A stretch of DNA of 64,000 bases from Vibrio litoralis DSM 17657 (GTDB taxonomy: Bacteria > Pseudomonadota > Gammaproteobacteria > Enterobacterales > Vibrionaceae). The position numbers and the translations under genes were made by a program. The notes below the pieces were generated by a model, which worked only from the letters and a program-made list of their open reading frames with translations, made no database searches and had not been told where the DNA came from. Numbering within the stretch: the first letter of the stretch is position 1; each line of letters opens with the position of its first letter. The stretch spans positions 124,001 through 188,000 of the forward strand of contig NZ_KE384567.1 of NCBI RefSeq assembly GCF_000426765.1, written 5' to 3'. Shown here in pieces: positions 34,461-43,135 of the stretch.

Positions 34461-36341
34461 TTAAACTAGCGTTGCATTAGGAATTTTGCTGGGTGATGAT
34501 TTCCAACACCATACAATTAGACCTATGGCCACAGCTATGAAGAAAAACCATAATGGTGTTGCTGAGTTATCTATGACGATCCCTAAACTTGCTACTAAGA
34601 ACAACATTCGTTCAATAATAGTTAAATTCTTCTTCAGCCAGCCTTGTAGGAATACTGCCCAACAGAATGTAGCCATTAACATACCAAAGAAAGCGATTAG
34701 AATTAGATACCAGCTACCTTGCCATAGTACAACTGGGTCAGTGATAAAGCTGAATGGCACTAGAAAAATAACAAGAGCATAAGAGAATGCGATGAACCCT
34801 GTTTTAGATGAATCGGCATTTCCGATTGCTGATGCTGCGTATGCGCAAAGTGCTACGGGTGGTGTAACCATTGACAGTACGCAGTAGTACATAATGAACA
34901 TGTTCGCTGCAAGAACATCCACCCCCATCGAAATAAGTGCAGGAGCAAAGATAATAGAACCAATAATGTATGCCGCCACTGTAGGTAGTCCCATACCCAT
35001 GATTATACAACCCAGAATAACCATAGCTAAAGATAGGTAGAGGTTATCCTGACCAACTAAGCTTAGAATCTCTACAAATTTAAATGCTAGGTTTGATTGA
35101 GTTGCCAGTACCATGATGATTCCTACTGATGCTAGCGGAACCGATACCCAAGACATCTGCTTAGCGATATCCAAAATCATCGGATAAATGATTTTGTAGC
35201 TGTAACGAGTATTTTTACGTAGAAGAGGAGCGAACAAAGCAACTACCGTGCCTACAAACGCTGCATAAGGAGCCGAGTATCCTGAAATCAGCGCAATAAC
35301 TAAAAATACCGGAGAAATTATCAAGTGAAGACGAGGCAGAATCGGTTCAAATTGTAGGTCTTCTTTTGCAATGTTACCAATACCTGTTTTACGAGCACGT
35401 AGATCGATAATAACGAATAGTGCGAAGTAGAACGCAGCTGCCGGAATTATACCCGCAGCAGCAATTTCTGAATACGGAATACCAAGCATGTCAGCCATAA
35501 CAAAGGCAGCAATGCCCATTATTGGTGGCATTAGTTGACCACCAGTAGATGCAATAGCTTCTGTCGCTGAAGCTTGTTCTTTGCTGTACCCCGAACGTTT
35601 CATTATTGGAATTGTTAGTACACCTGTTGATGTTGTATTTGCAACAGCTGAACCACTTACCATACCGAATAAAGCAGAGCCTAATAATGACATTTTAGCT
35701 GCACCACCAGTTAGAGATGCGGTTGCTTTCATTGCTAAATCAATGAAAACACTACCGCCACCAGTCATAGTGAAAACGCAACCAAACATGATGAAGAAAA
35801 ATACAAAGTTAATTGCTGTGCTTGCTGTGATACCAAATAACCCATCAGCTTGCATACTAATCAGTTCAGTCATGGTATCTAGACTGAAACCATCATATGC
35901 AGTCCAGCCAGGAAAATATGGACCAAAGAATCCGTAGATAATGAAAACAATAACAACGGATAATAATGAGAAGCCAACCGAACGTCTTACCGCTTCAAAC
36001 AACATTAGTAAGCCAACACAAAATGCGTACTTATCTGAAAATAGAATGTCATCAATCATCTCTAAGCGGGTTTCTAATCGTGGAATAGCTGTATAGTAAT
36101 GATATACAACAGTGAGTGTTAACCCGACAAATACAAGGTTGAGCGCTCTTCCTAAATAGAGAAAAGATTTGTTCTTAAGATCTAAAGGCTTAAAACATAA
36201 AACAAGTGCTGTTGCCATATATACGTGGATACTTGCAGCAGTCAGTGGTGAAACCGGGGAAAAGAACTGTCTAAGTAGAAACACTAGGTAAGCAATGCTA
36301 ATCACTGCCGTTATAGTGTTCATTAAATGACGATATTTCAT
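34461..36341 (-). CDS. TRAP transporter fused permease (DctQM type)
   Basis: A 626-residue inner-membrane protein with about 16 or more hydrophobic segments: a small-subunit-like N-terminal part fused to the large-subunit domain. Family motifs are GMVSGSAVANTTSTGVLTIP with PIMKRSGYSKEQASATEA and ASTGGQLMPPIMGIAAF, then IIMGMGLPTVAAYI. Fused 4TM/12TM permeases pair with TAXI-type receptors, and one is encoded 111 bases upstream (36453-37463). It imports an organic acid or acid sugar using a sodium or proton gradient. AGGA lies eight bases before the start. Confidence 0.93.
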   Translation of the reverse strand: MKYRHLMNTITAVISIAYLVFLLRQFFSPVSPLTAASIHVYMATALVLCFKPLDLKNKSFLYLGRALNLVFVGLTLTVVYHYYTAIPRLETRLEMIDDILFSDKYAFCVGLLMLFEAVRRSVGFSLLSVVIVFIIYGFFGPYFPGWTAYDGFSLDTMTELISMQADGLFGITASTAINFVFFFIMFGCVFTMTGGGSVFIDLAMKATASLTGGAAKMSLLGSALFGMVSGSAVANTTSTGVLTIPIMKRSGYSKEQASATEAIASTGGQLMPPIMGIAAFVMADMLGIPYSEIAAAGIIPAAAFYFALFVIIDLRARKTGIGNIAKEDLQFEPILPRLHLIISPVFLVIALISGYSAPYAAFVGTVVALFAPLLRKNTRYSYKIIYPMILDIAKQMSWVSVPLASVGIIMVLATQSNLAFKFVEILSLVGQDNLYLSLAMVILGCIIMGMGLPTVAAYIIGSIIFAPALISMGVDVLAANMFIMYYCVLSMVTPPVALCAYAASAIGNADSSKTGFIAFSYALVIFLVPFSFITDPVVLWQGSWYLILIAFFGMLMATFCWAVFLQGWLKKNLTIIERMLFLVASLGIVIDNSATPLWFFFIAVAIGLIVWCWKSSPSKIPNATLV

Positions 36342-36452
36342 GGCGATATCCTATCTACAGAATCAGCGGGGTCTACCTATAGAGGCCCACGATAAGAGAT
36401 GCATGCGGAGATATTAGAACATACATCTCTTAGACTTTTTTATAACTGAAGG

Positions 36453-37463
36453 TTATTTAATCCAACCTTTCTCACGGTAATATTTCTCAGCACCTGGATG
36501 AAGTTCTATAACTTGTTCATGAGAACCAATGTCTTCTGGGTGCCAAAATTTTAGTGGTGAATGTGTCTTTTTAATTTCGGCTTGGTTTTCAACTAAGGCT
36601 TTAGTCACGTTATACACAATATCGTCACTTACTTTTGAATTGGTTAAAAATACCGTTGCGCTAACAGGATTAACATAGTCTTCAGTTTGGTCATCATAAG
36701 TACCTGCAGGCATAGTCCCTGTAGGTAGACCAACTTTCGCTAAATCAGTCAGAGTTTTTTTAGAATAAGGAATGTAAGTAACATCACTTGTTAAAGTCAT
36801 TTCCGTTAGATTAGGGTGCATAGCAGGAACGTTATCGATGTACACATCAATTGCATTATCACGCATCATTTGGCTAGCTTGACCACTACCCATTTGAACA
36901 ATTTTTCCTTCCTTCTTTAGTGTTTCAAAATCAGTACCAAGAGATTCAAAAATATAGTCAGCAATAATTGGAACCTGAGAACCCGTTGGCTTCATCGCAA
37001 TAACAACTTTATCTGCTTTAATGATTTTCTCCCAAGTGTCATTACCTGTGCTTTCAACCCAACCTTTGCGAGCGACAGTTATTGTGTAAGCTTGTTGAAC
37101 ATTATCCAGAACCATTCTGAGCTCTTTGTTAGTACGACCTTTATAAATATCGGTTAGACCATCACGGGCCCATACCGCTGCATTTGATGTTGCGAAGCCA
37201 AAGTCGGCTTTACCTTGGTTGACGGCGACAGGGTTAGTCATACCGCCTCCTCGAGGGATTAGCTTGATTTTATACTCACCATTTGTTGTCTTGGGAATAA
37301 GTTGAGAAAAGGTGGTCCCATAGGTATACCACCCATTACCTGGCGGTTGAGAAATAATACTTGAGGTTTTCGCAAATGCTGGTTGTGCAATTAATAATCC
37401 TGCAATTACAATTCCTTTTGCATAATTAAGTAGCTTATTTTTGATTTTTTTTGTCATCATCAC
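36453..37463 (-). CDS. TRAP transporter substrate-binding protein, TAXI family
   Basis: A 336-residue periplasmic receptor. The signal peptide (about 1-31) ends at AQPAFAKT. The TAXI family signature appears as GGGMTNPVAVNQGKADFGFATSNAAVW, followed by AMKPTGSQVPIIADYIFE and QMGSGQASQMMRDNAIDVYIDNVP. It captures the substrate for the fused permease encoded next to it. Known TAXI ligands are few (for example glutamate and alpha-ketoglutarate in some bacteria), so the ligand of this one cannot be predicted from sequence alone. Confidence 0.93.
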   Translation of the reverse strand: MMMTKKIKNKLLNYAKGIVIAGLLIAQPAFAKTSSIISQPPGNGWYTYGTTFSQLIPKTTNGEYKIKLIPRGGGMTNPVAVNQGKADFGFATSNAAVWARDGLTDIYKGRTNKELRMVLDNVQQAYTITVARKGWVESTGNDTWEKIIKADKVVIAMKPTGSQVPIIADYIFESLGTDFETLKKEGKIVQMGSGQASQMMRDNAIDVYIDNVPAMHPNLTEMTLTSDVTYIPYSKKTLTDLAKVGLPTGTMPAGTYDDQTEDYVNPVSATVFLTNSKVSDDIVYNVTKALVENQAEIKKTHSPLKFWHPEDIGSHEQVIELHPGAEKYYREKGWIK

Positions 37464-37490
37464 TCTAGTCCTTTTGTTATTTGTTTCAGA

Positions 37491-38372
37491 TTATTGGTTA
37501 TGAATAATTGTTTTTATTTTATTGATATCATCATCCGTAAAACATACTGGGTAACGGCTTTCACCGACATCTTCACCAAGTAAACTAATGGTCTTTTTAA
37601 CTACCGCAGGTGCAAAAGCAATTGGATATAAATTTCCTCTCAAGTAATTAATTCTTTCTTGGGCTTGATTGGCTAATTGCAAATCATCACTCTTGAATCC
37701 TGTATAAATTTGGTTAACAAGATCCGGGACGATATTGGCAATGCCAGAAATACAACCTATACAGCCTTCTTGGTAGCCAGTTAAGATCAAAGAATCTGGG
37801 CCAGTGAGTACATCAAACTTATTATGTTTACGAGAGATCTCTAAGAATCCTGATAAGCTTTCGTATGAACCAGCACTATCTTTTATGCCATAGATATTGG
37901 GATGACTTGCCAATACATCTGCGATAGTTGGAGTAATCGTATTGCCAGTACGTGCTGGAATATTATAAAGATAAACCGGAATATCTAAGCTATCGGCGAC
38001 TTGGCGGTAATAATTGATTAACTCACTTTCTCTTAGCGCTGAAAACCATGGTGTAATAACGGATACGGCATCTAAACCTAGCGATTGCACGTCTTTACCA
38101 TGTGCAATGGTTTGTTCTAGTGTGAGCTCACCAATATGGCTAACCACACTCACTCGGCCTTTTGCTTGATCAATGCATACCGCAGTCACACGCCGCTTTT
38201 CCTCATCATTTAATACAAAGAACTCACCATTGGTACCATTGCAGAAAATATTGTTACCAAAGCCAATTTGACGTTCCACTTGGGCTCTTAAGCCATTTTC
38301 ATTCAACGAACCATCAGGGTTAAATGGAGTGATAATGGCAACATATGGTCCTGAAATTGCTTGTTTCATCAT
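37491..38372 (-). CDS. DapA/NanA superfamily aldolase
   Basis: A 293-residue class I, Schiff-base-forming pyruvate-dependent lyase. Lys164 in YGIKDSAGSY is the Schiff-base residue and Tyr136 in LYNIPARTGNT the proton-relay tyrosine. The substrate loop reads CNGTNGEFF (44-52), with Asn48 where DapA and NanA usually have Thr or Ser. Arg141, equivalent to the carboxylate-binding Arg of DapA, is kept, unlike in NanA. The enzyme probably cleaves a 2-keto-3-deoxy acid to pyruvate and an aldehyde. It is not the biosynthetic DapA in this setting. Confidence 0.88.
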   Translation of the reverse strand: MMKQAISGPYVAIITPFNPDGSLNENGLRAQVERQIGFGNNIFCNGTNGEFFVLNDEEKRRVTAVCIDQAKGRVSVVSHIGELTLEQTIAHGKDVQSLGLDAVSVITPWFSALRESELINYYRQVADSLDIPVYLYNIPARTGNTITPTIADVLASHPNIYGIKDSAGSYESLSGFLEISRKHNKFDVLTGPDSLILTGYQEGCIGCISGIANIVPDLVNQIYTGFKSDDLQLANQAQERINYLRGNLYPIAFAPAVVKKTISLLGEDVGESRYPVCFTDDDINKIKTIIHNQ

Positions 38373-38378
38373 GATTCC

Positions 38379-39521
38379 TTATTCGCAAATACTGTTATAG
38401 ATTTCAAAAACTTCTTGTTCAGTCACGCTGACTGGAGAGTTATTGAGTAAACGTGTTACTTCCATCGTATTTTTAGCTAGTTCGGCTATTTGAGATTTGT
38501 CGATGCCAATTTCATTAAGCTTGGTTGGAAGTTGTAATTTATTCACTAAGCTTTCAAGGTAAATGACCAATTGATTTGCTTTTTCTGTTTTGCTTAGTGA
38601 TAAATCAGCACTTGGTAATAAATCATAAACTTGTGAAAATTTTTCATTGGAATGTGTACAAATATGCTTCATACACGGAACTAGTAATAAGGAATTGGCT
38701 AGGCCGTGAGGGATCTTGTATTTACCACCAAGCGGATAAGAAAGGGCGTGAACTAGATGCGTGCCTGCATGAGATATAGCTGCCCCACCATAATAAGAAG
38801 CCCACAATAAATTTAAACGAACCAGTAAGTTTTCAGGTTGGTCAATTATTTTTTCGATATTGGTGAAGAACTTTTGCATACCAATTAAGGCGTAATTGTC
38901 ACCAACAGGGTTAGAAATACTGGCGGTAAAGCATTCAATTAGATGGCACAAAGCATCGATGCTGGTCGATGCAGTAATGTGGTGAGGCATTGATAAAGTA
39001 AGTTCAGGAGCAAGTAACACGTAATCTGGCAGCATTATTGGTGAGATAATGCCGACTTTCGTTGCTTGTGAAGGCAAGGCAATAATTGCATTGGGCGTTG
39101 CTTCTGCACCGGTACCTGCCGTAGTTGGTATTAATGCTAGTGTAATTCTTTGGCTAGGTTTCTCGCCCTTTAGTAATGACTGAAAAATGTCACTTTTTGT
39201 TTTGTCACCTTGCTCAGCGTAGAGAACGGAAATCAGTTTACTTATGTCTAATACACTGCCGCCACCAATACCTAGTACCATATCGATGTTTTGTGGAAGT
39301 TGATTAATGAGTGTAGCGACATCTTGATCCGTTGGCTCGGCGGGAAGATCATCAATAATAGATATATGATGTGTGGTTCGTTTTAGCTCATTAATGAGCG
39401 ATTGTATAGCCGGTAACCCAGAGACATTCTTATCGGTCATTAACAATAGATTATTGCAGTGACGGGTCACTTCTGTAATTTGTTTTGTATCGCCACTTAA
39501 TACCGATGTAAAAATATTCAT
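38379..39521 (-). CDS. Iron-containing alcohol dehydrogenase
   Basis: A 380-residue group III (iron) alcohol dehydrogenase. NAD(P) is bound by LGIGGGSVLDISK; the metal ligands lie in TSIDALCHLIECF and HAGTHLVHALSYPLGGKYKIPHG. ALIPTTAGTGAEATPNA is also family-typical. It probably reduces or oxidises the aldehyde released by the aldolase encoded next to it (six-base gap). GAGG six bases before the ATG at 39521 makes this start better than the GTG at 39551. It is the first gene of the minus-strand arm. Confidence 0.9.
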   Translation of the reverse strand: MNIFTSVLSGDTKQITEVTRHCNNLLLMTDKNVSGLPAIQSLINELKRTTHHISIIDDLPAEPTDQDVATLINQLPQNIDMVLGIGGGSVLDISKLISVLYAEQGDKTKSDIFQSLLKGEKPSQRITLALIPTTAGTGAEATPNAIIALPSQATKVGIISPIMLPDYVLLAPELTLSMPHHITASTSIDALCHLIECFTASISNPVGDNYALIGMQKFFTNIEKIIDQPENLLVRLNLLWASYYGGAAISHAGTHLVHALSYPLGGKYKIPHGLANSLLLVPCMKHICTHSNEKFSQVYDLLPSADLSLSKTEKANQLVIYLESLVNKLQLPTKLNEIGIDKSQIAELAKNTMEVTRLLNNSPVSVTEQEVFEIYNSICE

Positions 39522-39622
39522 ACCATCCCTCAGTTGATTTATTTCAATCACATTGCTTGTTAATTAAACACAATCCTAATTCAATAATAGAAAAATTAGT
39601 TTGATCTTGCTCTCATTTAATC

Positions 39623-39646
39623 AAAATGATTAAGTTTAATCATTTT
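39623..39646. promoter_or_regulatory. 24-bp palindrome in the divergent promoter, candidate operator
   Basis: AAAATGATTA and TAATCATTTT are perfect inverted copies separated by AGTT. A further TTTAATCA lies directly to the left, giving a repeated TTAATCA pattern. It sits in the 198-base spacer between the two arms of the catabolic locus, where one DeoR dimer could control both directions. Confidence 0.65.
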
Positions 39647-39719
39647 GTTGTTTATTTGTGCGTATTTCTTGTTTATGATGCTGATACGGTCAAATTAAGC
39701 AGCAGAAGTGATAATAAAC

Positions 39720-41015
39720 ATGGGGCAGGCATTGAATTATATCGTAGCGGATGACTTTACTGGTGCTAATGACATTGGTATTGGTCTAGTGAATTCTGGA
39801 AGTAACGTTTCCGTCATTTTGCAACAAGATGACGGCATTCTCGACCTATCCGCCGATCACCACTACATTTTCTGCACAGACAGTCGCGATGATGATTGCT
39901 CTGTTGCTCAGGCTAAAATCCATAAGATAAAGTCCAGCTTTCCTCAGCTTTCACAACAAAAAATATTGTTGAAAAAAGTGGATTCAACACTTCGCGGAAA
40001 TATTGGTGCAGAAATAGAAGCACTTGCGGGTGATGATTTTCCATTGGTTATTGTCGCGATCGGTGCTCCTAGTGTGGGAAGGACTACTATACAGGGCGTT
40101 TGTTATGTGGATAAGTTACCATTGATAGAGACCGAGTTTGCTAGCGATCCTAAGTCACCTATTCGATCCTCTCGTATTAGCGATATTATTTCGTCACAAA
40201 CAGATTGGCCAATTCAGAATATCTTTCTTAATGACGTACGCTCTCCACAACTCACAGAAATACTTATGTTGCATCATCAATCCCCTCCACAGGTAGTCAT
40301 TTGCGATGTCGAGAACACTCAAGATTTAAGTTCTATTTATCAAGCAGCCATATCGCTATCTAGCAAGGTGTTATTAGTTTCGACTGGAGATATGACGCAT
40401 GTAGTGCCGCCATTAGTTGAACGAACTATTGATAGATCAAGGTTAATCGAGACAGATGCCATATCAATGTTAGGCATTGTTGGATCGATGAGTGAAGTGA
40501 GTGTGCAGCAGCAAAAACGGCTTGAAGGATCAGATAATACTCACGTGATTGATATTGACGTAGAAGCATTATTGTCTTTAAACCATGAACAGTATTGCTC
40601 AATGGTTGTGGGGCAAGCCGTGAAATTTTTAGCAGCAGGGCAACATTGTTTTTTGAGAACTTGCAGTGATGTGGAGCAACGACACCAGATTATCAATATT
40701 GCTAACCGTTTAGGCCTTTCTCGCCAAGAGCTTGGCAATAAGGTGAAATTCACCCTCGCAGAGTTAACTCAAAAGATCATCACCAAGCAAAAACCAGGCT
40801 CTCTCTTCTTATGTGGTGGTGATATCGCATTGGCTCTCTGTCATCAATTAAATATAAGTAAATTCAAACTTCAAGGTATTACAGCAGGCTGTGTTCCTTG
40901 GGGATATCTATCCTACCCACAACTTACATCTATTCCTGTCTTTACAAAGGCGGGCGGGTTTGGCGACCCAACGACTTTATTACAAGTTATCCATTTTATT
41001 GAAAAGAGGATTTAA
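39720..41015 (+). CDS. Four-carbon acid sugar kinase family (DUF1537)
   Basis: A 431-residue kinase of the DUF1537 (OtnK/DtnK) family, which uses ATP to phosphorylate acid sugars such as D-threonate, L-threonate and D-erythronate. The N-terminal domain opens with the sugar-binding VADDFTGANDIG; the middle has KKVDSTLRGNIGAE; the C-terminal nucleotide domain ends with FTKAGGFGDPTTL, the conserved glycine loop. The ATG at 39720 is preferred over the GTG at 39708. It leads the plus-strand arm and is followed after one base by a pdxA-like gene, the pairing described for threonate catabolism. Confidence 0.92.
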   Translation: MGQALNYIVADDFTGANDIGIGLVNSGSNVSVILQQDDGILDLSADHHYIFCTDSRDDDCSVAQAKIHKIKSSFPQLSQQKILLKKVDSTLRGNIGAEIEALAGDDFPLVIVAIGAPSVGRTTIQGVCYVDKLPLIETEFASDPKSPIRSSRISDIISSQTDWPIQNIFLNDVRSPQLTEILMLHHQSPPQVVICDVENTQDLSSIYQAAISLSSKVLLVSTGDMTHVVPPLVERTIDRSRLIETDAISMLGIVGSMSEVSVQQQKRLEGSDNTHVIDIDVEALLSLNHEQYCSMVVGQAVKFLAAGQHCFLRTCSDVEQRHQIINIANRLGLSRQELGNKVKFTLAELTQKIITKQKPGSLFLCGGDIALALCHQLNISKFKLQGITAGCVPWGYLSYPQLTSIPVFTKAGGFGDPTTLLQVIHFIEKRI

Positions 41016-41016
41016 T

Positions 41017-42003
41017 ATGAGCGGCATTATTGGCATCACGATGGGCGATCCGGCAGGTATTGGTCCTGAAATTATTATGAAAGCATTGGAAGCACCTTCA
41101 GTTAAAGGGCGTCAATGTGTTGTTATTGGCAGTGTCGATATATTGAAATTGACCCTTGAAAAAGGCCTGTGCGCTCCAGTAGAAATAAACGTTATTAATG
41201 AGGTAAGTGAGGCTAATTTTTCATCTAATATCGTGAATGTTATTGATATACCGCTAGATGATATTAGCAGCTTTGAATTTGGTAAAGTTCAACCACAAGC
41301 AGGTGATTTGGCTTATCGTTGTATTGAAAAAGCGACATCATTAGCTTTATCTGGTGATATTGCTGCTGTGGCCACCGCCCCTTTGAATAAAGAAGCGCTT
41401 CATTCTGCTGGGCATTTATATCCCGGCCATACCGAACTACTTGCCAAACTAACCAATACTAAAGATTATGCAATGGTCTTGTATACGGATACATTGAAGG
41501 TGATCCATGTTACGACTCATATTGCCTTGCTTGATTTTTTAACAAATTTAAATCAAGAAAGAATTAATACGGTTATTGGGATTGCTGACACTTTTATGAA
41601 GAAAGCGGGCTTTGAGCATCCTAGAATTGCCGTTGCAGGCGTAAACCCTCATGCGGGTGAGAACGGATTATTTGGTAAAGAAGAAATCAATATCGTCACT
41701 CCTTCGATAAATACCATGAAAGAAGAAGGCATTGATGTGTATGGCCCTTGTCCTCCTGATACGGTTTTCTTACAAGCCCATCAGGGCAAATATGATATTG
41801 TTGTGGCCATGTATCATGATCAAGGCCATATACCATTAAAATTAATGGGCTTTTATGATGGTGTTAATATCACAGCAGGGTTACCATTCTTCCGTACTTC
41901 CGCTGATCATGGCACCGCATTTGATATTGCTTGGCAAGGTAAAGCAAATCCAGAGAGCATGATCGTTTCTGTTGAACTAGCCGTAAAGTTAAGCAATATA
42001 TGA
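41017..42003 (+). CDS. pdxA2: PdxA2-like 4-phospho-acid-sugar dehydrogenase
   Basis: A 328-residue PdxA-family metal-dependent NAD(P) dehydrogenase that decarboxylates its product. Motifs are GITMGDPAGIGPEI at the N-terminus, YPGHTELLAKL, GVNPHAGENGLFG and YHDQGHIPLK (metal histidines), and TSADHGTAFDIAW. Located directly behind a DUF1537 kinase, it is expected to turn a 4-phospho-threonate or -erythronate into dihydroxyacetone phosphate and CO2, rather than serve in vitamin B6 synthesis. AGAGGA six bases upstream of 41017 sets the start. It overlaps the DeoR gene by four bases. Confidence 0.9.
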   Translation: MSGIIGITMGDPAGIGPEIIMKALEAPSVKGRQCVVIGSVDILKLTLEKGLCAPVEINVINEVSEANFSSNIVNVIDIPLDDISSFEFGKVQPQAGDLAYRCIEKATSLALSGDIAAVATAPLNKEALHSAGHLYPGHTELLAKLTNTKDYAMVLYTDTLKVIHVTTHIALLDFLTNLNQERINTVIGIADTFMKKAGFEHPRIAVAGVNPHAGENGLFGKEEINIVTPSINTMKEEGIDVYGPCPPDTVFLQAHQGKYDIVVAMYHDQGHIPLKLMGFYDGVNITAGLPFFRTSADHGTAFDIAWQGKANPESMIVSVELAVKLSNI

Positions 42004-42758
42004 AAAATCAGCATCGAGTTGAAAAAATAATAGAATATTTAAAGTCTTATAACTTGGCGACGGTGGAGGACTTGGTAAAAGTTGTCTCTGCATCGCCGGC
42101 GACGGTTCGTCGAGACTTAATTCAATTAGATGAACAAGGCGTAATATCTCGTACACATGGCGGGGTTTCTTTAAATCGTTTTGTCGCCAATCAACCCACT
42201 ACTCACGAGAAAATGATCCAAAATATTCGTGAAAAGAGGTTGATTGCAGCGGCTGCCATGTCGTTAGTTAAAGCGGGAGACTCTGTTGTACTCGATGCTG
42301 GGACCACTGCGTTAACTCTCGCTCGGCACTTTATTGAGTTGCCGTTGCGAGTGATTACGGTGGATTTGCATATTGCTTTATTTTTGTCGGAATTTAAGCA
42401 AATTGAAGTGTTCGTTGCTGGTGGGAAAGTGGATGATAGCAGTCAATCCACTATCGGTGAGCATGGCCGCTCTTTATTGAGAAATATTAATCCCGATGTT
42501 GCTTTTATTACTTGTAATTCATGGAGTATCGAGAAAGGAATCACGACACCAACAGAAGAAAAATCGGCTCTAAAGCATGATTTAATCTCAAGTGCGACAA
42601 CGAAAGTATTGATTGCTGACAGCAGTAAATTTGGCAAATATTCGCTATTTAAAGCCTGTGATCTGGAAGATTTAGATTACATTGTATGTGATTCTCATTT
42701 ACCTCTTAAAGACCAAGAAAAATTAAAGCAGACGGGCATAAAAACCGTGTTTGTTTAA
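42000..42758 (+). CDS. DeoR-family transcriptional regulator
   Basis: A 252-residue repressor. The N-terminal winged helix contains LATVEDLVKVVSASPATVRRDLIQL with HGG ending the wing. The C-terminal DeoR sensor domain has VVLDAGTTALTLARHF and VLIADSSKFGKY, which bind a phosphorylated sugar effector. It is the last gene of the plus arm, coupled to pdxA2 by a four-base overlap. It is the obvious candidate to bind the 24-bp palindrome at 39623-39646 and control both arms, with a phospho-acid sugar as inducer. Confidence 0.92.
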   Translation: MKNQHRVEKIIEYLKSYNLATVEDLVKVVSASPATVRRDLIQLDEQGVISRTHGGVSLNRFVANQPTTHEKMIQNIREKRLIAAAAMSLVKAGDSVVLDAGTTALTLARHFIELPLRVITVDLHIALFLSEFKQIEVFVAGGKVDDSSQSTIGEHGRSLLRNINPDVAFITCNSWSIEKGITTPTEEKSALKHDLISSATTKVLIADSSKFGKYSLFKACDLEDLDYIVCDSHLPLKDQEKLKQTGIKTVFV

Positions 42759-43050
42759 TTTCCTGTATGGCGTTGTTAAAAAATTTCACTGTTTCATACC
42801 AATTTAAGATCAAAATTATGAGGGCGTTTAGAATTCTGCGTCAGTTAATTTTGACTACATATCTAAGACGCCATCTACGCAACCTTCAAAATGAGTCTCC
42901 AGTTGAAACAATGTCATATTCCAATACTGGATTAGCATTGCCCATTTATTAGATTCATTCAATATCCCAACATACTCAGGTATTATTGCCCCCATTTATA
43001 TTCTAATCTCTCTACCTCTGCCGCTTTGCCACGGCTCGATAAACTTGCCT
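42759..43050. other. Intergenic region after the DeoR gene
   Basis: About 290 bases without a credible gene. The stretch 42820-42871 is a degenerate palindrome: GGGCGTTTAGA at its left resembles the reverse complement of TCTAAGACGCC at its right, around CTGCGTCAG. It looks like a decayed intergenic repeat and leads into the solitary repeat end at 43051-43070. Confidence 0.4.
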
Positions 43051-43070
43051 CTTGAAGTTACTTGGGTATA
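43051..43070. repeat. Solitary end of the TATACCCAAGT repeat family
   Basis: The sequence, read on the minus strand, is TATACCCAAGTAACTTCAAG, identical over 20 bases to the left end of the 267-bp element at 44765-45031. No matching partner end was found within the DeoR-gltX spacer. Confidence 0.7.
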
Positions 43071-43079
43071 CATAAAAAC

Positions 43080-43112
43080 AAAAAAAGCCGATCAATCGAT
43101 CGACTTTTTTAT
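43080..43112 (-). terminator. Intrinsic terminator of gltX
   Basis: On the minus strand GTCGATC pairs with GATCGGC (one G-U pair), flanked by A and T runs. It lies 25 bases after the gltX stop codon and may also act on the plus strand. Confidence 0.8.
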
Positions 43113-43135
43113 AAGGTGTTTTATTGCAACTTCAA

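Noticed and set aside
41017..42003. Assignment as the vitamin B6 enzyme PdxA
   Set aside because: It is coupled to a DUF1537 kinase and DeoR regulator, not to ksgA/surA as the biosynthetic pdxA usually is, so the catabolic PdxA2 role is more likely.
32014..42758. Reading the island as a standard sialic acid (nan) operon
   Set aside because: Only the Asp-box, YhcH-like and NanA-superfamily proteins fit. NanE and NanK are missing, the TRAP receptor is TAXI not DctP type, and the aldolase keeps a DapA-like Arg.
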